NCBI RefSeq assembly: GCF_004138285.1
Contig: NZ_SCFN01000005.1
Coordinates: 186,001 to 250,000 of the forward strand
Length of the DNA: 64,000 bases
Direction: 5' to 3'
From: Gottfriedia acidiceleris
GTDB taxonomy: Bacteria > Bacillota > Bacilli > Bacillales > Bacillaceae_G
Position numbers and translations under genes: made by a program. Position 1 is the first letter of the stretch, and every line of letters starts with the position of its first letter. A model generated the notes under the pieces. The model was not told the origin of the DNA. It saw only the letters and a list, made by a program, of their open reading frames with translations, and did no database searches. Below are positions 17,739-32,389 of this stretch, one piece after another.

Positions 17739-18680
17739 ATGTCACTCGAAAAACAAAGGTTAATAATAGATGCTGCAAGACTTTACTATGATTCTGACTT
17801 TAGTCAACAAGAGATCGCGACACAATTAGGAATCTCTCGTCCAACTGTATCAAGATTACTCCAACAAGCAAAGGAATTGGGTTATGTACGCATTGAAATT
17901 ATTGACCCCCTAGAAGGCAATCAAGATTTAGCCCGTGAGTTAAAAAAGAAATATAGTTTACAATCTGTTGAGGTTTGCTATTCACCAATTGATGACTACA
18001 ATGAAGTTTTGCAAACAATCACCAAAAAGGCTGCGGATGTGTTAGTAGATTTAGTCCATGATGGTGACGTTGTAGGAGTAACTTGGGGAACAACAATGTA
18101 TCATATTGCAACAAAGTTAAGTAATAAACAAGTAAAGGGTGTAGAAGTAATTCAGCTAAATGGTGGAGTAAGTTACTCTAAAACGAATACTTATGCATCT
18201 GAAACGGTAAATTTGTTTGCCGAAGCATTTAACACCGTTCCAAGATATTTACCATTACCAGTTATATTTGATAATCCGCAAGTAAAACAAATGGTCGAGG
18301 AAGATCGCCATATTGGTCGATTAATCGAATTGGGAAAACAATCAAATGTCGCAATTTTTACTGTAGGAACTGTTAAAAAAGATGCCCTGCTATTTAGAGT
18401 TGGCTACTTAAACGAGAAGGAAGAGACAGATTTACAAACATTTGCTGTAGGAGATATTTGCTCACGCTTTTTTGATAAAGAAGGAAATATTTATTCTGAA
18501 CTTCTTGATCGAAGAACGATTGGAATTGAGTTAGATGAGCTAAGAAGTAAAGAAAAGTCTATTTTAGTCGCAGGTGGAGAAAGAAAAATAAACGCTATTC
18601 ACGGTGCTTTAATGGGTAAATATGCAAACATATTAATAACCGATCAATTTACTGCAAAAAGATTGCTAGCGCAAGGATAA
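17739..18680 (+). CDS. deoR: Deoxyribonucleoside regulator DeoR (SorC family)
   Basis: Repressor of deoxynucleoside catabolism, relieved by deoxyribose 5-phosphate. 313 residues: N-terminal helix-turn-helix (YYDSDFSQQEIATQLGISRP TVSRLLQQAK, about 12-42) and C-terminal sugar-phosphate effector domain with GDVVGVTWGTT and GGERKINAIHGAL. ATG follows AAAGGGG. It precedes deoC, cdd and nupC, and a matching operator lies upstream of deoC. B. subtilis DeoR is of the same type. Confidence 0.92.
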   Translation: MSLEKQRLIIDAARLYYDSDFSQQEIATQLGISRPTVSRLLQQAKELGYVRIEIIDPLEGNQDLARELKKKYSLQSVEVCYSPIDDYNEVLQTITKKAADVLVDLVHDGDVVGVTWGTTMYHIATKLSNKQVKGVEVIQLNGGVSYSKTNTYASETVNLFAEAFNTVPRYLPLPVIFDNPQVKQMVEEDRHIGRLIELGKQSNVAIFTVGTVKKDALLFRVGYLNEKEETDLQTFAVGDICSRFFDKEGNIYSELLDRRTIGIELDELRSKEKSILVAGGERKINAIHGALMGKYANILITDQFTAKRLLAQG

Positions 18681-18684
18681 GAAT

Positions 18685-18862
18685 GGGAGGGGTAAAGTTA
18701 TGAAAAGACTTTGCCCTTCCCTATGTCATGTATCCAACTAGTAACTCTTAAAAAAGAGGGTGTCACAATAGTGGATATCCTCGAAATCAGATATTTTTAC
18801 AATTAAAAAGGAGGAGTCTTTTGTGTCAGTTAACCTGACTTAGGAGACAGCCCCTTTTTTAT
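18685..18862 (+). terminator. Hairpin and long-stem terminator between deoR and deoC
   Basis: First, GGGAGGGGTAAAGT (18685-18698) pairs along 14 positions with ACTTTGCCCTTCCC (18708-18721), without a T-run. Then AAAAAAGAGGGTGTC (18750-18764) pairs with GACAGCCCCTTTTTT (18846-18860) as an outer stem enclosing a GTCAG/CTGAC hairpin. Inside lies AAGGAGGAG followed by a six-codon GTG frame (MSVNLT, stop), possibly a chance leader peptide. Confidence 0.6.
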
Positions 18863-18882
18863 TTTGATAGGAAAAATTATCT

Positions 18883-18898
18883 TTGAACATAAGTTCAA
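18883..18898. promoter_or_regulatory. DeoR operator upstream of deoC
   Basis: TTGAACATAAGTTCAA is a perfect 16-bp palindrome (arms TTGAAC/GTTCAA) close to the B. subtilis DeoR operator, ATTGAACAAAATTTCAAT. It lies 7 bp upstream of the deoC -35 box. Confidence 0.72.
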
Positions 18899-18905
18899 TT
18901 TGTAT

Positions 18906-18934
18906 TTTACAAAATTTCACGGCGGTGTTATAGT
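18906..18934 (+). promoter_or_regulatory. Sigma-A promoter of deoC
   Basis: TTTACA (18906-18911), 17-nt spacer, TATAGT (18929-18934); one mismatch in each box. Confidence 0.72.
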
Positions 18935-19005
18935 AAAGACATATTTAAAGTAACTTAGTAAATAAACATTTATTTAAAATAAAACCATTAAGGGAGCGAC
19001 TATAT

Positions 19006-19671
19006 ATGAATTACGCAAATTTAGTAGATCACACATTATTACGAGCTGACGCAAAAAGAGAGGAAATTGCAAAACTAGCTGAAGAAGCAAAAGAGTTTAG
19101 CTTTGCATCAGTTTGTATCAATCCTACATGGGTTTCTTATGCAAGTGAATTATTAAAGGATTCTTCTGTAAAGGTTTGTACGGTAATTGGTTTCCCTCTA
19201 GGAGCAAACACTCCAGAAGTAAAAGCATTCGAAACTACAAACGCAATTGAAAATGGTGCTGAGGAAGTTGATATGGTTATCAATATTTCTGCATTAAAAG
19301 AAAAAAATGACGAATTAGTTGAAAGAGATGTACGTGCGGTTGTTGAAGCTGCTAAAGGTAAAGCTTTAGTAAAAGTAATTATTGAGACTTGTCTTTTAAC
19401 TGATGAAGAAAAAGTTAGAGCGTGTGAATTATCAGTAAAAGCTGGTGCTGACTTTGTAAAAACATCAACAGGATTTTCAACTGGTGGAGCAACAGTAGAA
19501 GACGTTGCATTAATGCGTAAAACTGTTGGAGAAAACGTAGGCGTTAAAGCTTCTGGTGGTGTTCGTAACTTAAAAGACGTAGAAAATGTAGTGGCTGCTG
19601 GTGCAAACCGTATCGGAACAAGTTCAGGTGTTAAAATCGTTCAAGGTGAAGAAGCAAACACAGCTTATTAA
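19006..19671 (+). CDS. deoC: Deoxyribose-phosphate aldolase
   Basis: Cleaves 2-deoxyribose 5-phosphate to acetaldehyde and glyceraldehyde 3-phosphate. 221 residues, TIM barrel; Schiff-base lysine in [13 protein letters not shown] near 152, with DHTLL at the N-terminus and SGGVRN near 183. ATG follows AAGGGAGCG. First gene of the inducible deoC-cdd-nupC group behind the DeoR operator. Confidence 0.97.
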   Translation: MNYANLVDHTLLRADAKREEIAKLAEEAKEFSFASVCINPTWVSYASELLKDSSVKVCTVIGFPLGANTPEVKAFETTNAIENGAEEVDMVINISALKEKNDELVERDVRAVVEAAKGKALVKVIIETCLLTDEEKVRACELSVKAGADFVKTSTGFSTGGATVEDVALMRKTVGENVGVKASGGVRNLKDVENVVAAGANRIGTSSGVKIVQGEEANTAY

Positions 19672-19696
19672 TTTCAAAATAATTTTAAAATAAAAA

Positions 19697-19770
19697 AAAG
19701 TGAGTGAGTTATTGCTCTTTAGCTCTTACGTTGGTAATATGGTAAGGCGAAGACAAAACTCACACACTTT
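19697..19770 (+). other. Intercistronic hairpin between deoC and cdd
   Basis: AAAGTGAGTGAGTT pairs with AACTCACACACTTT (13 of 14) and an inner CTTAC/GTAAG stem. There is no T-run, so it more likely affects mRNA stability or partial read-through than full termination. Confidence 0.55.
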
Positions 19771-19798
19771 AATAAAGAATTACCTAACAATTCGTTAA

Positions 19799-20215
<417 letters not shown>

Positions 20216-20220
20216 TCCTT

Positions 20221-20259
20221 GTCTGACATCCAACTTCTATATGATGTCTGACATCCAAC
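20221..20259. repeat. Direct repeat of 14 bp upstream of nupC
   Basis: GTCTGACATCCAAC occurs at 20221-20234 and 20246-20259 (25-bp period). It lies between the cdd stop and a cre site. Role unknown; it could be an operator pair or a slip duplication. Confidence 0.6.
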
Positions 20260-20281
20260 AAATAAAAAGTTGTGTTCGTTT

Positions 20282-20295
20282 TGAAAGCGCTTATA
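20282..20295. promoter_or_regulatory. CcpA cre site before nupC
   Basis: TGAAAGCGCTTATA matches TGWNANCGNTNWCA at all but one fixed position. The B. subtilis dra-nupC-pdp operon is under CcpA, which supports the reading. Confidence 0.6.
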
Positions 20296-20335
20296 TTATA
20301 TAAAAATAAACTTATTGGATTTTCGGGGGAGAAAC

Positions 20336-21520
20336 ATGAAATATATTATTGCTCTTATTGGACTTCTAGTTGTTTTCGGTCTTGCTTTCATCGCTAGTAG
20401 TGATCGTAAAAACATTAAATACCGTCCAATTTTAATCATGGTGGTTATTCAAATCATTTTAGCTTTCTTATTATTAAACACAGAAGTAGGTTTAGTTTTA
20501 ATTAAAGGTATTTCAAATGGATTTGGAAAGTTATTAGAATATGCTGGTGAGGGTGTAGATTTCGTATTTGGCGGAATGGCAAATAAAGGTGCATTTCCTT
20601 TCTTCACAGGTGTACTATTACCAATCGTATTTATTTCAGCTTTAATTGGTATTTTACAGTTTACAAAGATTTTACCATTTGTCATCAAATACATTGGTGT
20701 AATTTTAAGTAAAATTAATGGTATGGGTAAATTAGAGTCTTATAATGCCGTAGCTTCTGCAATTTTAGGACAATCTGAAGTATTTATTTCAGTAAAAAAA
20801 CAACTTGGTCATTTACCTAAAAATCGTTTATATACTCTTTGTGCATCAGCGATGTCAACAGTATCTATGTCAATCGTAGGTGCATATATGACAATGGTTG
20901 AGCCAAAATACGTAGTAACAGCAATTGTTTTGAACTTATTTGGTGGATTTATTATTTCATCAATCATCAATCCGTATACGGTTTCAGCTGAAGAGGATAT
21001 CTTAACAGTACAAGAAGAAGAAAAGCAAACATTCTTCGAAATGCTTGGTGAGTATATTTTAGATGGTTTCAAAGTAGCAATCATCGTTGCAGCAATGTTA
21101 ATTGGATTTGTTGCATTAATTGGTGGAATCAATAATGTTTTTGATATGATTTTTGGAATCTCATTCCAAGGGATTTTAGGTTATGTATTTGCTCCATTCG
21201 CATTCATAATGGGCGTACCATTTAAAGAAACGGTTGATGCGGGTAGTATTATGGCAACAAAACTTGTTTCAAATGAGTTCGTTGCGATGATGGATTTAGC
21301 AAAACAAGGTAAAGAATTCTCAACTCGTACATTAGGAATTGTATCAGTATTCCTTGTATCATTTGCTAACTTCTCATCAATTGGTATTATTGCAGGAGCA
21401 GTTAAAGGTTTACATGAGAAACAAGGTAATGTTGTCGCTCGTTTCGGTTTAAAATTATTATTTGGTGCAACATTAGTAAGTGTTTTAACGGCAATTATCG
21501 TAGGGATCGTTTTAAAATAA
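20336..21520 (+). CDS. nupC: Nucleoside permease, CNT family
   Basis: Proton-coupled importer of pyrimidine nucleosides, 394 residues, about nine to ten helices. Family motifs include [47 protein letters not shown] and [16 protein letters not shown] 20336 follows CGGGGGAG; the frame upstream of it lacks a ribosome site. Likely induced with deoC and cdd. Confidence 0.95.
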   Translation: MKYIIALIGLLVVFGLAFIASSDRKNIKYRPILIMVVIQIILAFLLLNTEVGLVLIKGISNGFGKLLEYAGEGVDFVFGGMANKGAFPFFTGVLLPIVFISALIGILQFTKILPFVIKYIGVILSKINGMGKLESYNAVASAILGQSEVFISVKKQLGHLPKNRLYTLCASAMSTVSMSIVGAYMTMVEPKYVVTAIVLNLFGGFIISSIINPYTVSAEEDILTVQEEEKQTFFEMLGEYILDGFKVAIIVAAMLIGFVALIGGINNVFDMIFGISFQGILGYVFAPFAFIMGVPFKETVDAGSIMATKLVSNEFVAMMDLAKQGKEFSTRTLGIVSVFLVSFANFSSIGIIAGAVKGLHEKQGNVVARFGLKLLFGATLVSVLTAIIVGIVLK

Positions 21521-21527
21521 TTTAATC

Positions 21528-21564
21528 CAAGCGTTTGACTTTGATCAGGCGCTTGTATTTTTTT
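21528..21564 (+). terminator. Terminator of nupC
   Basis: CAAGCG...CGCTTG with inner TGA/TCA, followed by TATTTTTTT. Confidence 0.88.
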
Positions 21565-21633
21565 CTAATTCTTAAAGTAGGAGGGTTGAGTTAAAAAGTG
21601 AATTTTTAACAATTTTCTTTTTAACAAGTCACT

Positions 21634-22266
21634 ATGGGATCTGTAGGTTTACTTTTATCTGGTGCAACTCTGTTTTTAAATAGTCTTGTTTTATTAAATA
21701 AAGCGAATGCTAAAAGTGCAGCTTTATTAAACTTATTTGTAGGTACATTACAAATCGTTTTTCCTATTTACTTATTAATGCATTTAGGTGCTGGTAAGTG
21801 GGAATTATTTAATACGGCAAGCATTTTCTTTTTTGGTATAACTTATTTATATAATGGATTTACAAATCTTAAAGGTTTTAATGGAACTGGCTTAGGTTGG
21901 TTCTCACTTTGGGTATCCATCATGTCTGTACTTTGGGCTTTCGTGAATTTTGCTATTATTCATGATGTTGTAAGCGGACTATTATGGGTTATGTGGGCAT
22001 ATTTATGGTATCTATTTTTTGCTGGTCTAGTATTAGGTAAGAAAATAGAACGATACACAGGTATTGTTGCAATGATTCAATCTTGGACTACAATTACTCT
22101 TCCTGCATTTTTTATGCTTTTAGGGATTTGGCAGGAGACAGTAATTTCAAATGCATGGATCGTAGTTTTAGGAGCATCAATATTGTATTTTGTCATACAT
22201 GAGGTTAAAGCGTACGTTACAAATAAAAAATTCCAGTTGTTTAACCAACCTGAATTAAAAAACTAA
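21634..22266 (+). CDS. AmiS/UreI family channel or transporter
   Basis: 210 residues, six to seven predicted helices. The start MGSVGLLLSGATLFLNSLVLL, the NTASIFFFGITYLYNGFTNL segment and WVMWAYLWYLFFAG are typical of AmiS/UreI, which pass urea or short amides or protons. No urease or amidase gene is near. ATG 21634 has no ribosome site at normal distance; an AGGAGGG lies ~45 nt upstream, followed by a tiny frame (GTG AAT TTT TAA). Start choice is from homology. Confidence 0.8.
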   Translation: MGSVGLLLSGATLFLNSLVLLNKANAKSAALLNLFVGTLQIVFPIYLLMHLGAGKWELFNTASIFFFGITYLYNGFTNLKGFNGTGLGWFSLWVSIMSVLWAFVNFAIIHDVVSGLLWVMWAYLWYLFFAGLVLGKKIERYTGIVAMIQSWTTITLPAFFMLLGIWQETVISNAWIVVLGASILYFVIHEVKAYVTNKKFQLFNQPELKN

Positions 22267-22275
22267 TGATAATAC

Positions 22276-22331
22276 AAAAAGACTAACTTTTTAGGGAAGC
22301 TTAATGCTTTACCTAGAGTTAGTCTTTTTTT
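22276..22331 (+). terminator. Terminator of the AmiS/UreI gene
   Basis: AAAAAGACTAACT pairs with AGTTAGTCTTTTT, followed by further T residues. Confidence 0.9.
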
Positions 22332-22441
22332 ATTTTGAAAACTTTGTAGGTTCTAGAGAAAATTACCTTTTTATACATGAATGAACGATTAGTGAGAAAG
22401 CTAAAAAGAAAATATCTTATATAAAGGAGAACCTGCATTGA

Positions 22442-24646
22442 ATGAAAAATTACTTTCTTAAAATAATTATTTGTTTAGTTTTTTTACTATTTCCGTTTAA
22501 AGATGTTTATGTAAATGCACATGAACAACAAAAACAAGTAGCTTTAATTTCGATTAAAGACGGAATGATTACACAGGCCATAAAATATATTGGTGACCGT
22601 TTCCCAAATGTAACCGTAAGGCAACAATACACTGAGACGTACTATGGTTTTTCAGTATCGGGTTCTCTTGAAGAGTTATCACAGTTAGCTAAAATGCCGT
22701 TAGTAAAGGATATGCATTTTGTTACAACTTATAGAGCTCATTTAGAAGATAGCATCCCTTTTATTGGAGCGGACGAAGCTCAATTATATAAGGATCAAAG
22801 GGGAAGAAAGATTACTGGTGAAGGCGTTAAGGTAGGAGTAATCGATACTGGTGTAGATTACAGACATCCTGATTTGAAAGCAAATTATGGTGGCGGTTAC
22901 GATACGATTGATTTAGATAAAGACCCAATGGAAACTAAGCTTGAAGAAAAAAGTACATTTCATGGTACCCATGTAGCTGGTGTAATAGCGGCTAATGGAA
23001 AAAGAAAAGGCGTTGCCCCTAAGGCAAAAATCTATGCATACCGTGCTCTTGGCCCTGGTGGCGTTGGTACATCTGAAACTGTTATGGCTGCAATTGAGCG
23101 AGCAGTGAAGGACAAAGTAGATATTATTAATTTATCACTAGGTAATGATGTGAACGGTCCAGACTGGCCGACAAGTATTGCATTAGATAAGGCAGTAGAG
23201 AAGGGTGTACTTGCAATTACGGCTGCAGGAAACTCTGGACCAGGACTATGGACTGTTGGTTCTCCCGCAACTGCTTCAAAGGCTTTAACAGTGGGTGCGA
23301 GCTATCCACCTGTTCTTTTCCCATCTATACACGTGAAAAATAAGGAGACAATTATTAGTCCTATGATTGGATCTGCTAAATGGAGCAAAGGTTTAAATGG
23401 GCGATTTGTATTTAAGAAATATGGGGAAAAACGCGATTTAAAAAGAGTAAAAGACAAAATTGTCTTGCTTGAAAGGGGAAAAATCACATTCACTGATAAA
23501 GTGAAAAATGCTCAAGATGCTGGTGCTAAGGCTGTTATTGTCTTCAATAATATTGATGGAAATTTCATCGGACAAATTAAAGGGAAATTTACTGTTCCAG
23601 CTGCGACTATTTCAAGAAAAGAAGGCTTAATGATTAAGAAAATCATTGAAAAAAGTAAAGTGGAAGCTAAAACTGGACATGAAAAGAAGGTTGATATTCT
23701 AGCGGATTTCAGCTCTAGAGGACCGGTAACAGGTACTTGGCAAATGAAGCCGGATTTATTAGCTCCAGGTGTACAAATAAAAAGTACAATTCCAGGTGGA
23801 TATTTAGCACTTCAAGGAACGAGTATGGCAAGTCCACATGTTGCTGGGGCAGCTGCACTAGTAAAACAATTGCACCCAGATTGGAGTATGGACGATTTAA
23901 AAAGTGTGCTAGTCAATACAGCAACACCATTATATAAGAATAATAAAAAGATGTATCATGCGTACGAACAAGGGGCTGGAAGATTAGATATTGAAAAAGC
24001 ACTAGAGACTGAGACAACATTATTCCCGACGTCTTTATCTTTAGGAGTAACTAGAAAAACAGATTTACAAATAAAGAAAGATTTTGTAGTAAAAATATCT
24101 AATAAATCAAATATGCCAAAACAAGTTACAGCTATAAATAATCAGCCAGCCACTGGAATACAATGGGTATTACCTAAGCCTTTTACAATCCCAGCGCACA
24201 CTAGCAAAAAGATTAGTCTTACTGCAACAGTTGATACGAAAGTATTAAGAGATGGATTTTATGATGGGGCAATTACGTTCAGTACAAATGATGATGAAAA
24301 TCTAAGAATGCCATTTTTATTACTACAAGGAGAACCGAACTTTCCGTCAGTAATGGGATTTCACTTTGGAAGAGTAAAAGGTAAAAATCGCTATAAATAT
24401 GAACTCTATTTACCAAGTAAGGTTGAGGAATACAAAATCGCTGTTTTTGAATCAGAAACATTCCGTTTGTTAGGTGTAATTGATGAACAGGAGAATAGTA
24501 AAAGGGGGATTATCAAGAAGGAACTAGTTTTAAAAGATTTTCCTAAAAGTGGAATTTATAAGTTTGTGATCTTTTATAAACGTAAACAATATGAAAGTGC
24601 AACTGAATCTTACATCAATGTCGCTAAAATTTATGTAGAAGACTAA
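22442..24646 (+). CDS. Secreted subtilisin-like serine protease (Vpr-like)
   Basis: 734-residue S8 protease. Signal peptide 1-26 (ends YVNA), inhibitor-I9-like propeptide about 30-100, catalytic Asp135 (VIDTGVDYRHPDL), His174 (FHGTHVAG), Asn-hole AAGNSG near 262 and Ser461 (GTSMASPH). A PA (protease-associated) domain is inserted at roughly 305-415, as in Vpr and C5a-peptidase types. A C-terminal beta-rich extension of ~200 residues follows. GGAG lies 12 nt before ATG. It sits alone between two terminators and the atp promoter. Confidence 0.92.
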   Translation: MKNYFLKIIICLVFLLFPFKDVYVNAHEQQKQVALISIKDGMITQAIKYIGDRFPNVTVRQQYTETYYGFSVSGSLEELSQLAKMPLVKDMHFVTTYRAHLEDSIPFIGADEAQLYKDQRGRKITGEGVKVGVIDTGVDYRHPDLKANYGGGYDTIDLDKDPMETKLEEKSTFHGTHVAGVIAANGKRKGVAPKAKIYAYRALGPGGVGTSETVMAAIERAVKDKVDIINLSLGNDVNGPDWPTSIALDKAVEKGVLAITAAGNSGPGLWTVGSPATASKALTVGASYPPVLFPSIHVKNKETIISPMIGSAKWSKGLNGRFVFKKYGEKRDLKRVKDKIVLLERGKITFTDKVKNAQDAGAKAVIVFNNIDGNFIGQIKGKFTVPAATISRKEGLMIKKIIEKSKVEAKTGHEKKVDILADFSSRGPVTGTWQMKPDLLAPGVQIKSTIPGGYLALQGTSMASPHVAGAAALVKQLHPDWSMDDLKSVLVNTATPLYKNNKKMYHAYEQGAGRLDIEKALETETTLFPTSLSLGVTRKTDLQIKKDFVVKISNKSNMPKQVTAINNQPATGIQWVLPKPFTIPAHTSKKISLTATVDTKVLRDGFYDGAITFSTNDDENLRMPFLLLQGEPNFPSVMGFHFGRVKGKNRYKYELYLPSKVEEYKIAVFESETFRLLGVIDEQENSKRGIIKKELVLKDFPKSGIYKFVIFYKRKQYESATESYINVAKIYVED

Positions 24647-24687
24647 AAATTGGTAAGTAATTTTTAATAGTTTTTTAATTTAGGTAA

Positions 24688-24717
24688 TTGACACTTTTTT
24701 GTAACATATTGTATGCT
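24688..24717 (+). promoter_or_regulatory. Sigma-A promoter of the atp operon
   Basis: TTGACA (24688-24693), 18-nt spacer, TATGCT (24712-24717). The leader to atpZ is about 185 nt. Confidence 0.75.
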
Positions 24718-24783
24718 TAACAGGAATGTTTAAAAGGGTTTTCATCGAATGTAAATACTATGTTATTAAAATTTTTTGAACGT

Positions 24784-24803
24784 TTTGTGAACAATTTGTG
24801 AAC
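24784..24803. promoter_or_regulatory. Tandem TTTGTGAAC sites in the atp leader
   Basis: TTTGTGAAC at 24784-24792 and 24795-24803, an 11-bp period that places them on one DNA face. This resembles the ResD half-site TTTGTGAAT; a third weaker copy precedes. Activity is inferred only. Confidence 0.35.
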
Positions 24804-24908
24804 GTTTTCAATGTTTAGAGATTTTAGCAAATATTTGTTGTAGAATTAACCATGATAAGACTTTTGGCAATTTTTTGGAGAATGAAAATTGACATGGAGG
24901 GATTTTGT

Positions 24909-25133
24909 ATGAAAAACAACAATCAACATCCTCTTAAAGCAATGGCACTCATGTCTTCCATTCTAGCTCAGCTTGTCGGTTCTATTCTCATAGGCATCTT
25001 TCTAGGAAGATGGATTGATTCATTTTTTAATTGGCCAGTACCAGTATTTATGATCATCTTTTTACTGTTAGGATTATTTACTGGAATCTACGGCACGCTT
25101 AAATTAGTTAAGCAATTCACACCAGGGGACTAG
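24909..25133 (+). CDS. atpZ: AtpZ/AtpI-family small membrane protein of the ATPase operon
   Basis: 74 residues with two helices (AMALMSSILAQLVGSILIGIF and VPVFMIIFLLLGLFTGIY); belongs to the AtpZ family that precedes atpI and is proposed to aid Fo assembly or Mg2+ supply. ATG 24909 follows GGAGGGA at 6 nt; the open frame upstream to 24852 lacks such a site. 4-bp gap to atpI. Confidence 0.85.
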   Translation: MKNNNQHPLKAMALMSSILAQLVGSILIGIFLGRWIDSFFNWPVPVFMIIFLLLGLFTGIYGTLKLVKQFTPGD

Positions 25134-25137
25134 TTAC

Positions 25138-26254
<1,117 letters not shown>

Positions 26255-26290
26255 TCTGCTCATTAAGTAGTTAGTTAAAAATTATTATAA

Positions 26291-26545
<255 letters not shown>

Positions 26546-26565
26546 GATTATACAAATTATTAAAA

Positions 26566-26601
26566 AATGGCGAGGTTTGTGTTCACATTTACTTCGCCAT
26601 T
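26566..26601 (+). other. Hairpin between atpE and atpF
   Basis: AATGGCGA pairs with TCGCCATT over a 20-nt loop with no T-run. It lies in an unusually long 175-bp gap inside the operon and may stabilise the upstream part of the mRNA, raising subunit c output. Confidence 0.6.
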
Positions 26602-26720
26602 CCTTTATGACACTAAGTGTTTGAAGGATTCCTTTTGAAAGTTAAGTCCAGGTCGGTAAGAGATTAGGGCTATGTTATAAAAAAATAATTAAATGAAACC
26701 CTTGAAGGGAGTGAAAGCTT

Positions 26721-27251
26721 GTGTTAAACGGATCACTATTCGTATTAGCTGAAGCAGGGCATGTTTCTGGTGTACCTTGGGGCAATGTCGTGTATCAATT
26801 AGTAATATTCCTGATTTTACTTGCTCTTCTGAAAAAGTATGCTTTAGGACCAGTAATGGGAATTATGAAACAACGTGAAGATCACATCGCTAATCAATTA
26901 GATTCAGCTGAGAAAAACAACGCTGATGCAATGAAACTAGTTGAAGAGCAAAAGCAAGAGTTAGTTGCTGCTCGAACTGAAGCTCGTGAGCTTCTTGAGA
27001 AAGCTAGAAAGCAAGCTGATGTACAACGTGAAGAAATCGTTGCCGCAGCAAAAGCAGAAGCTGAAAACTTGAAAGAAAGCGCTAAACGTGAAATTACTCG
27101 TGAGAAAGAGCTTGCAGTACAATCAGTTCAACAACAAGTTGCTTCATTATCTGTATTAATTGCTTCTAAAGTACTTGAAAAAGAAGTGAAGTCTGAAGAC
27201 CAATCTGCTATTTTTGATCAATATCTTAAAGAAGTAGGCGAAGCTAAATGA
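26721..27251 (+). CDS. atpF: ATP synthase Fo subunit b
   Basis: Peripheral stalk subunit of 176 residues: N-terminal helix (YQLVIFLILLALLKKYAL, about 23-40) followed by a long charged coiled coil. GTG start after GAAGGGAGTG. Its last codons overlap atpH by 4 bp. Confidence 0.95.
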   Translation: MLNGSLFVLAEAGHVSGVPWGNVVYQLVIFLILLALLKKYALGPVMGIMKQREDHIANQLDSAEKNNADAMKLVEEQKQELVAARTEARELLEKARKQADVQREEIVAAAKAEAENLKESAKREITREKELAVQSVQQQVASLSVLIASKVLEKEVKSEDQSAIFDQYLKEVGEAK

Positions 27252-27787
27252 GTAACGAATTAGTTGCAAAACGCTACGCAAACGCTCTTTTTGAATTAGC
27301 AACTGAACAAAATTTAGTAGAAACTGTTGAACATGATTTACAAGTAGTGAAAAAGGAGTATGTAGAAAACTTAGAATTAAATAAGTTTTTACAACACCCT
27401 GGTATCACAAAAGAAAGCAAAAAGTCTGTCTTAAATGACACGTTTGCTTCAATCTCTGAAACGGTATTAAATCTAGTATGCTTATTAGTTGATCGTGGGC
27501 GAATGAGCACTATTTCTAACTTAGTAACTGAATATGTAAAAATTGCAAATGAAACTCGTAATATTGCAGATGCAACAGTTTACTCTGTAACGGCAATGTC
27601 TTCGGAAGAACTAGATAAAATTGGAGCGTTATTCGCTTCTAAATTAGGTAAAAACTCAATACGTTTGAAAAACGAAATTGATCCATCTTTAATCGGTGGT
27701 TATAAAGTTCGTGTAGGAAACCGTATTTTTGACGGCAGTTTAAAAAATAAACTTGTTCGAATTGAACGTGAATTAATCGCAAAATAG
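27248..27787 (+). CDS. atpH: ATP synthase F1 subunit delta
   Basis: 179-residue stator subunit that joins b to the alpha3beta3 head. The N-terminal ELVAKRYANALFELA and C-terminal IDPSLIGGYKVRVGNRIFDGSL motifs are diagnostic. Start overlaps atpF (ATGA). Confidence 0.96.
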   Translation: MSNELVAKRYANALFELATEQNLVETVEHDLQVVKKEYVENLELNKFLQHPGITKESKKSVLNDTFASISETVLNLVCLLVDRGRMSTISNLVTEYVKIANETRNIADATVYSVTAMSSEELDKIGALFASKLGKNSIRLKNEIDPSLIGGYKVRVGNRIFDGSLKNKLVRIERELIAK

Positions 27788-27794
27788 TTTGTAG

Positions 27795-29318
<1,524 letters not shown>

Positions 29319-29397
29319 TAAGGCGATTTAAATATCTGGATTTGAAGGATCGGGCTCTAGCTCGTCCTTCATTTAACTGTTTACCAAAAGGTGGTGA

Positions 29398-31734
<2,337 letters not shown>

Positions 31735-31816
31735 TAATTGTCTAATCGACAGCTTGTTCATCATTCTAACTGAATGGACTTGATTAGCTCACGAAGCTAG
31801 ACAGGAGGAGTTCACT

Positions 31817-32218
31817 ATGAAGACAATGAAAGTCAGTATCGTCACTCCTAATGGACCGGCTTATGAAGGCGAAACAGAATTCGTTAGCACGAAAGCAACT
31901 AGCGGTGAGCTAGGTATTTTACCAGGACACATTTCAACTGTGGCACCGTTAGCAACAGCACCTGTTAAAATTAAAACACCAGCTGGAACAGATTACGTTG
32001 CAGTTAGTGGCGGATTCATTGAAATTCGACCTGAAGCCGTTACAATATTGGCTCAATCTGCTGAAGCATCAACTGAAATCGACGTTGAGCGTGCAGTAGA
32101 AGCAAAAAAACGTGCAGAAACACGTCTACAAGATAGACGTCCTGACACAGATATCAAACGTGCAGAACTTGCTTTACACAAAGCAATGAACCGTTTAAAC
32201 GTAGCACAATATAAGTAA
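31817..32218 (+). CDS. atpC: ATP synthase F1 subunit epsilon
   Basis: 133-residue regulatory subunit with N-terminal beta-sandwich ([23 protein letters not shown]) and C-terminal helical hairpin. ATG follows AGGAGGAG at 6 nt. Last gene of the operon, closed by a terminator. Confidence 0.97.
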   Translation: MKTMKVSIVTPNGPAYEGETEFVSTKATSGELGILPGHISTVAPLATAPVKIKTPAGTDYVAVSGGFIEIRPEAVTILAQSAEASTEIDVERAVEAKKRAETRLQDRRPDTDIKRAELALHKAMNRLNVAQYK

Positions 32219-32222
32219 TTAA

Positions 32223-32252
32223 AAAAAGAGCCCTTGTTGGGGCTCTTTTTTT
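32223..32252 (+). terminator. Terminator of the atp operon
   Basis: AAAAAGAGCCC-TTGTT-GGGGCTCTTTTTTT, a strong stem with T-run. Confidence 0.95.
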
Positions 32253-32284
32253 GTTGGGGTAAGTGGGGGGATTAGTAAACTGAT

Positions 32285-32389
32285 AGGTGGAAATATAATC
32301 GGAGTAACTGCTATTAAAATCGAAGAAACTGCAATTAAATTTTGCAAAACTACAATTAAAATTGAGATAACTACAATTAAATCTACTAA
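32285..32389. repeat. 21-bp-period tandem repeat array 1
   Basis: Four units start at 32306, 32327, 32348 and 32369, each AACTRCAATTAAA (unit 1 has CTATT) plus eight variable bases; a degenerate unit fits at 32285. The spacing is exactly 21 bp. The array fills the gap between the convergent ends of atpC and the tetR gene. The same core with the same period recurs inverted at 50617-50679. Confidence 0.75.

Noticed and set aside
32285-32389. CRISPR array reading of the 21-bp repeats
   Set aside because: Repeat core is about 13 bp with only 8-bp spacers, units are degenerate and no cas genes are present.
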